The position numbers and the translations under genes are program-made. Positions 1 to 6,342 of a stretch of 6,736 nt of DNA are shown here, piece after piece (position 1 is the stretch's first letter; each line of letters begins with the position of its first letter). This DNA comes from Acidaminococcaceae bacterium (GTDB lineage Bacteria > Bacillota > Negativicutes > Acidaminococcales > Acidaminococcaceae). The stretch is taken from positions 1 to 6,736 of the forward strand of contig JAFSOW010000241.1 of NCBI GenBank assembly GCA_017443165.1, given 5' to 3'. The notes under the pieces were generated by a model. It did not search any database. It was not told the DNA's origin and worked only from the letters and a program-made list of their open reading frames with translations.

Positions 1-4
1 AATT

Positions 5-47
5 AAGCGTATTCTTTAACCGCAAGGTTATTGAATACGTTTTTTTT
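5..47 (+). terminator. Rho-independent terminator of an upstream gene
   Basis: A 10-bp outer stem (5-14 with 33-42, one G-T wobble at 7/40) is followed by a 2x2 T-T internal mismatch. A 5-bp inner stem (TAACC 17-21 with GGTTA 26-30) is closed by a GCAA tetraloop of the stable GNRA class. A run of eight T (40-47) follows directly. This is the classic layout of an intrinsic terminator reading on the + strand, so it should end a gene lying before the window. The reverse strand lacks a comparable T-run, so bidirectional use is unlikely. Confidence 0.88.
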
Positions 48-59
48 ATGGGTTATAAT
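31..59 (+). promoter_or_regulatory. Sigma-A type promoter for the NlpC/P60 gene
   Basis: TTGAAT (31-36) matches four of six -35 consensus bases. It lies 17 bp before a perfect TATAAT (54-59), so transcription should begin near 66 and leave a leader of about 87 nt before the ATG at 153. The -35 box lies inside the 3' arm of the preceding terminator, and the terminator T-run falls in the spacer. Spacing and box quality are good, but activity is inferred from sequence alone. Confidence 0.7.
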
Positions 60-142
60 TAGGTAAGTAAGACAGCGGGCGTAAGTACGGCAGAGAGTTT
101 AACCGAAACAGAGCGCTGCACATTGAACAGGGTGTATTTTCC

Positions 143-149
143 GGAGAAG
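143..149 (+). promoter_or_regulatory. Shine-Dalgarno that decides the NlpC/P60 start
   Basis: GGAGAAG lies a few bases before the ATG at 153. No comparable site precedes the in-frame TTG at 123 or the in-frame ATG at 204. This favours 153 as the translation start. Confidence 0.65.
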
Positions 150-152
150 ATA

Positions 153-1496
153 ATGGGTAAAGATTTTTTGGACCGATTCAACATAATTAAATCAGTATTA
201 AACATGGTTAAGGCATCGGCGTTGGCATGCATGACCGTATTCCTTTTCTCTTCGCCTGCTCTGGCAGGCATCGTGGAGTCCGGGGAGCTGACAGAAGCGT
301 CTTACTGGATTTTAAATAACAACGCAGGGGACCAGGTGATTCTGGACGAAGAACAGGTCGAATCATTTAATCAGAAAATCCGCGCGGCGGGTCTGGATGT
401 GACCGATATGAAACGGCTGCCGTCTTCTGTTCCCGTAAAAGAATTTCTCCCCTGGATCACAAACACGTGGGCCATGCGGGGAACCGTATACCGGAACGGC
501 CGGGAAGTAACCGAAGCGGAAAAGGAAGCGATACAAAACAACCTGAACCTGGCGGCGCTGCCTTCGGAAAACGAAGCGGCGGATGTGCGTTACGGTGTTA
601 CGGTACGGCACGCGCTGATCCGGAACCTGCCCCTGGCGGACGGTCTGTTTGAGTCGCCGGAAGATGTGTATTACGATAATGTGCAGGATTCCGTTCTGGA
701 AGCGGGGGAGCCGGTGGCAATCCTGCATGAATCCCTGGACAAAAAGTATTACTATGTGAGGCTGTACAATTTGTTTGGGTGGATCGCGCAGGAGGATGTG
801 GCGCCCTGTAACCGGGAGCAGTGGATGAAATACGCTGACCCGCAGGATTTTCTTGTGGTCACCGGAAGGGATTTTTATACCCGGGTCAACGGGGAAGACG
901 TGTTCCACCTGATGGGCGCGAAGCTGTTGCTTCTGCAGGAAAAGAAAAACCGCTGGCAGGTGCTGCTGCCGTATAAGGATCACAAGACAGGCCTGCTGCA
1001 TGAAAAACAAGCGTGGATCAGCAAGGATGAGAACCTGCACCGCGGCTATCTTCCGTACACGTCCGACCAGGTGATCCGGCAGGCGTTTAAGTTTTACGGT
1101 TCCATATACGGCTGGGGCGGCGCCATGCGCAGCGTGGACTGTTCCTCCCTGGTGGGGTCGGTCTACCGCACCATGGGACTCGATCTGCCCCGTAATACGT
1201 CACAGCTTGTTAAAATGCCGGGCAGCGTGACAGACCTTACCGGCCGGAACCGGGAAGAAAGGCTGCAGGCGCTGGAAACGGTGAGGCCGGGTTCGCCGCT
1301 TTCCATGAAAGGGCATATTATGATCTTCCTTGGCATGGAAAAAGGTACGCCTTATGTGATACATTCTTCCAGCAGTTACTTTAAAGACGGACGGAAGATC
1401 TATGTGCGCCGGGTACTGGTCAGCGATCTGGCCATGGACCGGAGCAACGGGAAAAGCTTTTTGGAAAACCTGGTGAATGCAGTAACGTATCAGTGA
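153..1496 (+). CDS. Secreted NlpC/P60 (C40) peptidase with SH3-like domains
   Basis: This is a probable exported cell-wall endopeptidase. NlpC/P60 enzymes cut the D-gamma-Glu to diamino acid bond in peptidoglycan stem peptides. The 447-residue protein has a signal peptide with a long n-region, a hydrophobic core at about 21-34, and a likely cleavage after PALA (35-38). An N-terminal NlpC/P60-associated domain follows (about 40-145), then two bacterial SH3-like segments (about 145-220 and 230-295). The catalytic domain spans about 305-430: Cys330 in the VDCSSL motif, His388 in KGHIMIF, and His404 as the likely third residue. This order matches the SH3_6/SH3_7/NLPC_P60 Pfam architecture from memory. 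ATG 153 was chosen because GGAGAAG precedes it. TTG 123 and ATG 204 are in-frame alternatives, and 204 would give a more compact signal peptide. It is the first gene of the probable four-gene unit. The general function is secure; the exact substrate is unknown. Confidence 0.9.
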   Translation: MGKDFLDRFNIIKSVLNMVKASALACMTVFLFSSPALAGIVESGELTEASYWILNNNAGDQVILDEEQVESFNQKIRAAGLDVTDMKRLPSSVPVKEFLPWITNTWAMRGTVYRNGREVTEAEKEAIQNNLNLAALPSENEAADVRYGVTVRHALIRNLPLADGLFESPEDVYYDNVQDSVLEAGEPVAILHESLDKKYYYVRLYNLFGWIAQEDVAPCNREQWMKYADPQDFLVVTGRDFYTRVNGEDVFHLMGAKLLLLQEKKNRWQVLLPYKDHKTGLLHEKQAWISKDENLHRGYLPYTSDQVIRQAFKFYGSIYGWGGAMRSVDCSSLVGSVYRTMGLDLPRNTSQLVKMPGSVTDLTGRNREERLQALETVRPGSPLSMKGHIMIFLGMEKGTPYVIHSSSSYFKDGRKIYVRRVLVSDLAMDRSNGKSFLENLVNAVTYQ

Positions 1497-1574
1497 TTGT
1501 TTCAGCCGGCGCTGTACGGATGTGGTAACGCAGACGCGCCGCCGGTGTTGTGAAAAGGATATGGGGAAGGGTTT

Positions 1575-3131
1575 ATGGCACAGTTAATTACCGTAAAGAG
1601 CGCGAAAGAAAATATTGAATGTTACGAAAAGGCGGAAGCGGTGGTTCTGTTCCTGTGCAGGGAATGCGCGGACCACATTCACATGCTTTCCCTGCCGGAA
1701 GAATTTTATGATGCCGTTGCCTGGCAGATTAAAACGCAGGGTTACGGTTTCACCGATACGGGAAGCATCACATCGGTGCTGCTGAAAACCAAAGCCGGTT
1801 TTACCCGCATCCTCTTCGCGGGAATCGGCGCCGGAAAAGCCTGCACTCCGAACCATCTGCGCATTGCGGCGGGTAATGCGGCCAGGGAACTGAAAAAGAA
1901 TAAAATCCGGGAGGCAATTGCCGCAGCCCCGCTGCTGACGAATCCCAAACGGGGGCATTACCTGAAGGCGCTGGCGGAAGGGTTGCTGCTGGGCAGCTAT
2001 ACGTTTGATAAATATAAGAGCAAAAAGGAAAACGGTGAGGCAGCCGGTCCGGAAAGAAATAAAGCTGTAAATGACGGGATCCCCGGTGAAACTCCTTACA
2101 GCAATGAAAATACTTCTGTAACCGTTTTCAGCGCGATTGAAAACGCCGGCGCGATCATCAGCGAAGCGGAAATTGTCTGTAACGCGATCTGCCGCGCCCG
2201 GGACCTTGCCAATGAACCGGGCAATATGATTTACCCGGAGACATTGGCGGCGGAAGCGATGCAGGTTGCGAAAGAATATGGTCTGGAAGCGGACGTGTTA
2301 CGCGTTAAGGAAATGCAGGCGCTGGGTATGGGCGCGATCCTTGCGGTAGGAGCAGGCAGTGTCCGGGAGCCCCGGATGATTACGCTGAAATATGCCAACG
2401 GCGGTGACAAACCGTTTATTGCCTTTGTGGGCAAGGGCATTACCTTTGACAGCGGAGGGATCTCCATCAAACCTTCTGACGGCATGGGCGAAATGAAGGA
2501 CGACATGACCGGCGCGGCCGCCGTGCTGGGCGCCATGCAGGCCGTTGCGGCCCTGAAGCTGCCGGTGAATATCCTCGGCGTCATGGCCTGCGCGGAAAAT
2601 ATGCCTTCCGGTTCGGCCCAGCGGCCCGGCGATATCATACGGGCGGCCGGCGGCAAAACCATTGAGGTGGACAATACCGATGCGGAAGGGCGGCTGGTTC
2701 TGGCCGACGCCGTGTGGTATGCCTGCCGCAAAGGCGCGGCGAAAGTGGTTGACATTGCGACACTGACCGGCGCGGTGATCATTGCGCTGGGTGAACATAC
2801 GTCGGGTATCGTGAGCAACAACGACGGGCTGGCAGAGGAAATTAAAAAGGCCGGCCACCGCGTGGGCGAGGGATGGTGGCAGCTGCCCATCGTGGAAGAA
2901 GCGGAAGAAATGCTCAGGAGCAGCTGCGCGGACATCAAAAACAGCGCAGGGCGTCCGGCGGGTACGATTACGGGCGGCGTGTTTATCGGGCAGTTTGTGG
3001 ATCAGGGAATACCCTGGGCGCATCTGGATATCGGCGGAACGTCTACCGCAAAAAAAGCGGAAGGACATCTGCCGGAAGGCTGCACCGCGTTCGGTACGGC
3101 CACGCTGATAGAATACGCGCGTACGCTTTAA
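1575..3131 (+). CDS. pepA: Leucyl aminopeptidase, M17 family (cytosol aminopeptidase)
   Basis: A cytoplasmic two-metal aminopeptidase that removes N-terminal residues from peptides, and probably a hexamer as in the family. The N-terminal macro-like domain covers about 1-145 and the catalytic domain about 195-515. All expected active-site residues are present with the same spacing as in E. coli PepA: metal ligands Lys287, Asp292, Asp310, Asp369 and Glu371, and catalytic Lys299 and Arg373. The M17 signature NTDAEGRL is at 367-374. The length (518) is slightly above the usual 480-505 because of a hydrophilic Gly/Asn/Glu-rich linker at about 152-180. The ATG has a purine-rich GGGGAAGGG just upstream. 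It follows the NlpC/P60 gene after 78 bp with no terminator and precedes the PHP gene closely, so co-transcription is likely. A role in trimming imported or wall-derived peptides is inference. Some M17 proteins also bind DNA, but nothing here shows that. Confidence 0.95.
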   Translation: MAQLITVKSAKENIECYEKAEAVVLFLCRECADHIHMLSLPEEFYDAVAWQIKTQGYGFTDTGSITSVLLKTKAGFTRILFAGIGAGKACTPNHLRIAAGNAARELKKNKIREAIAAAPLLTNPKRGHYLKALAEGLLLGSYTFDKYKSKKENGEAAGPERNKAVNDGIPGETPYSNENTSVTVFSAIENAGAIISEAEIVCNAICRARDLANEPGNMIYPETLAAEAMQVAKEYGLEADVLRVKEMQALGMGAILAVGAGSVREPRMITLKYANGGDKPFIAFVGKGITFDSGGISIKPSDGMGEMKDDMTGAAAVLGAMQAVAALKLPVNILGVMACAENMPSGSAQRPGDIIRAAGGKTIEVDNTDAEGRLVLADAVWYACRKGAAKVVDIATLTGAVIIALGEHTSGIVSNNDGLAEEIKKAGHRVGEGWWQLPIVEEAEEMLRSSCADIKNSAGRPAGTITGGVFIGQFVDQGIPWAHLDIGGTSTAKKAEGHLPEGCTAFGTATLIEYARTL

Positions 3132-3150
3132 ACTGCTGAAGGTAATGATT

Positions 3151-3975
3151 ATGAGGGGATTCGCAGATTTACATATCCACAGTTCCAATTCTGACGGCGT
3201 GTATCCGCCGCGGGAACTGGCGGCAATGGCAAAGGCGGCCGGCATTACGGTGCTGGCCCTGACGGACCATGATACGTTGAAAGGCCTGCCGGAAATGAAA
3301 GAAGCGGCCGCTTCTGCCGGCATAGATTTTATTCCCGGTGTAGAATTCAGCGCCCGGTGGGAAAACCGCCAGGTACATATTCTGGGTTACGGCATCGACG
3401 GGCATAATGCCTTGCTGCTGGAACGGCTGGCGGACGTACGTGACGCCCGCAGGAGCCGTCTGGAGAAGATCATAAAGCGGCTGCATGAGATGGGAATGGA
3501 TGTAGATGTTCCGGTTCCGGAAGAAGGGCAGCGCGCCGTGGGGCGTCCCCATATTGCCCGCGCGCTGGTGGCGCAGGGGTATGTGCGGACGGTGCAGGAA
3601 GCATTTGATCTGTACATCGGGGAAGGCAAACCTGCCTACCAGCCCCAGACCAAGATGACGCCCCCGGAGGCGGTAAAACTGATCCATCAGGCCGGTGGGC
3701 TGGCGGTGCAGGCGCACCCCGAAGAAATCGGGGACCGTGAACTGGCATTGCGGCTCCTTGCGGAACTGCCTTACGACGGGCTGGAAGTGTATCATCCGTC
3801 GGCGAAAGAGAAAGACATTGAAGCGTTCTGGCTGCAGATTGCACAGGAGCGTGGTCTTTTGATTGCGGGCGGGAGCGACTACCACGGAAATGCGGGCCGC
3901 TTTCCGGAAAAACTGACGGAATGGCGGGTTCACAGGGAAAATGTACGGGATTTTATAAAAAGGTTTGGTTTTTAA
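3151..3975 (+). CDS. PHP-domain metal-dependent phosphoesterase (YciV/RNase AM-like)
   Basis: A compact stand-alone PHP-domain hydrolase of 274 residues, the usual size for the YciV/TrpH group. The metal-binding motifs are all visible: DLHIHS (His8, His10) and Asp15, TDHD (Asp39-His40-Asp41), Glu65 in PGVEFS, His76, His134 in GRPHIA, His189 in QAHPEE, and Asp243 with His245 in GGSDYHG. Characterised relatives are a 3',5'-nucleotide bisphosphate (pAp) phosphatase and the 5'-3' exonuclease RNase AM, which degrades short RNAs and trims rRNA 5' ends. Which activity applies here cannot be decided from sequence. Two starts are possible. GAAGG at 3138-3142 is only 2 nt from ATG 3145 but 8 nt from ATG 3151, so 3151 is preferred; using 3145 would add Met-Ile. 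It lies 19 bp after pepA and 22 bp before the next gene, consistent with an operon. Confidence 0.9.
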   Translation: MRGFADLHIHSSNSDGVYPPRELAAMAKAAGITVLALTDHDTLKGLPEMKEAAASAGIDFIPGVEFSARWENRQVHILGYGIDGHNALLLERLADVRDARRSRLEKIIKRLHEMGMDVDVPVPEEGQRAVGRPHIARALVAQGYVRTVQEAFDLYIGEGKPAYQPQTKMTPPEAVKLIHQAGGLAVQAHPEEIGDRELALRLLAELPYDGLEVYHPSAKEKDIEAFWLQIAQERGLLIAGGSDYHGNAGRFPEKLTEWRVHRENVRDFIKRFGF

Positions 3976-3997
3976 TATCAGGTAGCGGAGATTTGCG

Positions 3998-4840
3998 ATG
4001 GAAGTTATTGCGTTTGTCGGTCCCAGCGGTTCGGGAAAAAGTCACCGCGCCATCGGGGTGGCGCACCAGCATCATTGCGATGCGATTATTGACGACGGTC
4101 TGCTGATCCAGGGGTCAAAAATTTTAGGCGGTACTTCGGCAAAAAGTGAACAGAACCGGGTGCAGGCGGTAAAACGCGCCATATTTTATGAAGACAGCCA
4201 CGCTGCGGAAGTGCGCGAAGCGCTGGCGCGTTCCAGCATACGCCGCATCCTGATTATTGCCACGTCGGACCGTATGATCAGTAAGATCACGGCGCGTCTG
4301 GTCCTGCCCGACCCGTTGAAGACAATTTATATTACAGACATTGCTTCCAAACAGGAAATCAAAAAGGCGCATGAATCCAGGCTGCGTTACGGCAAGCACA
4401 TCGTGCCCGTACCGACGGTGGAATTGAAGCAGCACTTCAGCGGATTTTTTGCCAATCTTCCCTATAATATTTTTTCCAAAAACAAAAATGAGCGTCGGGA
4501 AAGCCGTTCCATCGTGCGGCCGGCTTTCAGCTACTACGGGACGATCCTGATATCCGACTACGTGATTGAGGATATCATCAACCTGATCGTGCAGCGCATG
4601 GTGGGCGTGGCGAAGATACATTACATCCATGTGCGCCGCCGCACCGACAATAAAGGTCTGGCTGTCCATGTTGAAGTCAACCTGTATTACGGCGTAAAGG
4701 TTTTTGAAGTGGCCCGTCTGTTACAGCGTAAAATAAAAACAAGGGTAGAATCCATGACGGGGATGCAGGTCCAGCGCGTAAACATTTCCGTCCGCAGTCT
4801 GGAGCTGCAGTCCAAAGCTGTCCGGATGCAGGCGCAATGA
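3998..4840 (+). CDS. P-loop ATP-binding protein fused to an Asp23/Gls24 domain
   Basis: A 280-residue two-part protein. Residues 1-150 look like a P-loop NTPase: a hydrophobic strand, then the Walker A motif GPSGSGKS (8-15), an acidic IIDDG (30-34), and a second hydrophobic strand ILIIATSD (84-91) that may provide the Walker B position. A basic RLRYGKHIVPVP stretch (128-139) follows. Residues about 180-272 resemble an Asp23/Gls24 (PF03780-type) domain: YGTILISDYVIEDIINLI, then MVGVAKI, then a VEVNLYYGVKVFEVARLLQ-type core and ESMTGMQVQRVNISV. Asp23-family proteins are linked to envelope stress or membrane-associated roles in Firmicutes, usually as stand-alone small proteins. No signal peptide or membrane helix is seen, so it is probably cytoplasmic. 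ATG 3998 has GGAG seven bases upstream. It is the last gene of the unit, 22 bp after the PHP gene. The substrate and function are unknown; the domain assignment is by pattern and was not searched. Confidence 0.82.
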   Translation: MEVIAFVGPSGSGKSHRAIGVAHQHHCDAIIDDGLLIQGSKILGGTSAKSEQNRVQAVKRAIFYEDSHAAEVREALARSSIRRILIIATSDRMISKITARLVLPDPLKTIYITDIASKQEIKKAHESRLRYGKHIVPVPTVELKQHFSGFFANLPYNIFSKNKNERRESRSIVRPAFSYYGTILISDYVIEDIINLIVQRMVGVAKIHYIHVRRRTDNKGLAVHVEVNLYYGVKVFEVARLLQRKIKTRVESMTGMQVQRVNISVRSLELQSKAVRMQAQ

Positions 4841-4943
4841 GAAAAGGATGCCTGCCCGGAAGCACGGTGTTATCATATGTGCGAGAACGCTCATTATGCT
4901 TTGGAAAGACAGTAAAAAGCGCAGGCCGGAGCTTTAAAAACAA

Positions 4944-4972
4944 TTGACATTTTATGTAAAAAATACGATAAT
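4944..4972 (+). promoter_or_regulatory. Near-consensus sigma-A promoter upstream of sucC
   Basis: A perfect TTGACA (4944-4949) is separated by exactly 17 bp from GATAAT (4967-4972, five of six consensus bases), in an AT-rich stretch. Initiation is expected near 4979. The predicted transcript enters the hairpin at 4989 almost at once, so full-length sucCD mRNA from this promoter must read through that hairpin. Confidence 0.78.
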
Positions 4973-4988
4973 AATTATGTAACAAAGC

Positions 4989-5026
4989 TGTCGTACGTAA
5001 TTGCTCTCGCGTACGGCAATTTTTTT
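4989..5026 (+). terminator. Terminator-like hairpin in the sucC leader (possible attenuator)
   Basis: A 9-bp stem pairs TGTCGTACG (4989-4997) with CGTACGGCA (5010-5018), including one G-T wobble. The loop is 12 nt, and seven T (5020-5026) follow after one A. This has the form of an intrinsic terminator. It may end the upstream four-gene unit, act as an attenuator for the promoter at 4944, or both. An alternative stem AATTGC (4999-5004) with GCAATT (5017-5022) overlaps it and could compete. The large loop makes it weaker than the terminator at 5-47. Confidence 0.65.
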
Positions 5027-5030
5027 AAAA

Positions 5031-5039
5031 TGTTATATT
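5031..5039 (+). promoter_or_regulatory. Possible extended -10 promoter directly before sucC
   Basis: TG (5031-5032), one base, then TATATT (5034-5039) forms an extended -10 element with no recognisable -35 box. If used, transcription would start near 5046 and bypass the hairpin at 4989-5026, giving a leader of about 94 nt. The match is suggestive only, because AT-rich gaps produce such matches by chance. Confidence 0.35.
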
Positions 5040-5123
5040 CTTCCGGCCGTTTCCGAAATTATAAAATGCTTCCGGGAATGCCGGAGAGGCAGCGAAACGT
5101 AACGGAAATGAATACCAAATCTA

Positions 5124-5130
5124 AAGGAGG
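5124..5130 (+). promoter_or_regulatory. Strong ribosome binding site for sucC TTG start
   Basis: AAGGAGG is a full Shine-Dalgarno match, 9 nt before TTG 5140. It fixes the start at a non-ATG codon. The only nearby ATG (5150) is in another frame, and the [11 protein letters not shown]-terminus that results matches the conserved start of SucC proteins. Confidence 0.85.
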
Positions 5131-5139
5131 GACATCATT

Positions 5140-6339
5140 TTGAAAATTCATGAGTATCAGGCAAAACAGATCATGAAGATGTACGGCATCAGCGTGCCCA
5201 ACGGCAGCCCTGCTTTCAGTCCGGAAGAAGCGGCCCGCATCGCCAAAGATTTTGACGCGCCGATTGCTGTCGTTAAAGCGCAGATCCACGCAGGCGGCCG
5301 CGGAAAGGCGGGCGGCGTGAAGCTGGCTCACAACATTGATGAAGTAAAATATTATGCTTCCCAGATTCTGGGCAAAGTGCTGGTTACCCGCCAGACCGGT
5401 CCGGAAGGAAAGATGGTCAACCGCCTTTTAGTAGAAGAAGGCAGTAACATTGAAAAAGAATATTATCTTGGTTTTGTTATTGACCGTGAAACTGCCAATG
5501 TGGTCATGATGGGCAGCTCGGAAGGCGGTATGGAAATTGAAAAGGTGGCGGCGGAGATGCCGGATCGTATTTTCAAGGAATATATCGATCCCACCATCGG
5601 GCTGATGCCGTTCCAGACCAAACGCATGGCCTATAACCTGAAGTTCAAAGACAAGGTTATTGCCAAGGCCCAGAAATGCATGATGGATCTCTACAATCTG
5701 TTCGTAGAAAAAGACTGCACCCTGGCGGAATGCAACCCGCTGGTGGTAACGGTGGACAATAAAGTAATGGCCCTGGACGCCAAGCTGCAGTTTGACGACG
5801 CAGCGATTTTCCGTCATCCGGAAATTGAAGCGCTGCGCGACGAAGCGGAAGAAGATCCGAAGGAAAGAGCGGCGGCCAAGGCATCCCTGTCCTATGTAAA
5901 CCTGGGCGGCGACGTAGCCTGCATGGTAAACGGCGCGGGGCTGGCTATGGCCACGGTGGATATCATCAAATTCTACGGCGGCGAGCCGGCCAACTTCCTG
6001 GACGTAGGTGGCGACAGTACGGTAGAAAAGATTGCGGAAGCCTTCCGCATCATGCAGTCCGATGACCAGGTCTGCAGCGTGTTTGTAAACATCTTTGGCG
6101 GCATCAATAAATGCGACGTGATTGCCGGCGGTATCGTGGAAGCGGCCAAGGTAGTAGGCCTTAAGGTTCCGGTCATCGCCCGTCTGGACGGCACCAATCA
6201 TGAAGAGGGCCGCCGTATCCTGAAGGATGCCAACCTGCCCATGGTTCACTCGGTTCAGAAGATGGAAGAGGGCGCGGAGCTGGCAGTGAAGCTGGCAGCG
6301 GAACTGAAGGCAAAGAGAGCGGAAGGGAAGGAGGCGTAA
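5140..6339 (+). CDS. sucC: Succinyl-CoA ligase (ADP-forming) beta subunit
   Basis: The beta subunit of succinyl-CoA synthetase, which with SucD interconverts succinyl-CoA, ADP and phosphate with succinate, CoA and ATP in the cytoplasm. The 399-residue length is close to the 388 of E. coli SucC. The N-terminal ATP-grasp domain begins [10 protein letters not shown] and carries Lys46 and the glycine-rich [10 protein letters not shown] (51-60). The magnesium-site residues Glu197 and Asn199 in ECNP and Asp213 in LDAK fall at the same numbers as in E. coli. The C-terminal ligase domain has [11 protein letters not shown] (264-274), FLDVGGD (286-292) and the [10 protein letters not shown] motif (317-326). 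The start is TTG with a full Shine-Dalgarno. It is the first gene of sucCD; sucD begins 3 nt after its stop. In Negativicutes-type anaerobes the enzyme could work in either direction of the succinate pathway. ATP rather than GTP preference is assumed from the bacterial family. Confidence 0.97.
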   Translation: MKIHEYQAKQIMKMYGISVPNGSPAFSPEEAARIAKDFDAPIAVVKAQIHAGGRGKAGGVKLAHNIDEVKYYASQILGKVLVTRQTGPEGKMVNRLLVEEGSNIEKEYYLGFVIDRETANVVMMGSSEGGMEIEKVAAEMPDRIFKEYIDPTIGLMPFQTKRMAYNLKFKDKVIAKAQKCMMDLYNLFVEKDCTLAECNPLVVTVDNKVMALDAKLQFDDAAIFRHPEIEALRDEAEEDPKERAAAKASLSYVNLGGDVACMVNGAGLAMATVDIIKFYGGEPANFLDVGGDSTVEKIAEAFRIMQSDDQVCSVFVNIFGGINKCDVIAGGIVEAAKVVGLKVPVIARLDGTNHEEGRRILKDANLPMVHSVQKMEEGAELAVKLAAELKAKRAEGKEA

Positions 6340-6342
6340 GAG

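Larger units (their letters stand above)
4841..5139. other. AT-rich regulatory gap before sucCD
   Basis: A gap of 299 bp without a confident gene. The first 100 bases hold no convincing terminator for the preceding gene. Only weak short pairings are visible, such as AAAGC 4916-4920 with GCTTT 4931-4935. From 4944 on there is a strong promoter, a terminator-like hairpin, a possible second promoter, a small hairpin (TCCGG 5071-5075 with CCGGA 5081-5085) and a strong ribosome binding site. The size and content fit an independently controlled sucCD operon. Confidence 0.7.

Noticed and set aside
222..233. Possible lipobox (ALAC) in the NlpC/P60 signal region
   Set aside because: The cysteine sits before most of the hydrophobic core and the -3 position is not Leu/Val/Ile. 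Cleavage after PALA by signal peptidase I fits better.
363..1040. 225-residue minus-strand frame opposite the NlpC/P60 gene
   Set aside because: It is antisense to a gene with complete domain motifs, and its composition is of shadow type.
2298..3323. 341-residue minus-strand frame opposite pepA and the PHP gene
   Set aside because: It spans two well-supported genes on the other strand, has no recognisable motifs, and is Arg/His/Phe-rich as typical of antisense shadow frames.
3929..3959. Promoter-like TTCACA and TATAAA at the end of the PHP gene
   Set aside because: The spacer is 19 bp, longer than optimal, and the boxes lie within coding sequence. The 22-bp gap to the next gene is better explained by co-transcription.
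4916..4935. Hairpin AAAGC/GCTTT as terminator after the ATPase-Asp23 gene
   Set aside because: It has only five base pairs, three of them A-T, a 10-nt loop and no T-run after it.
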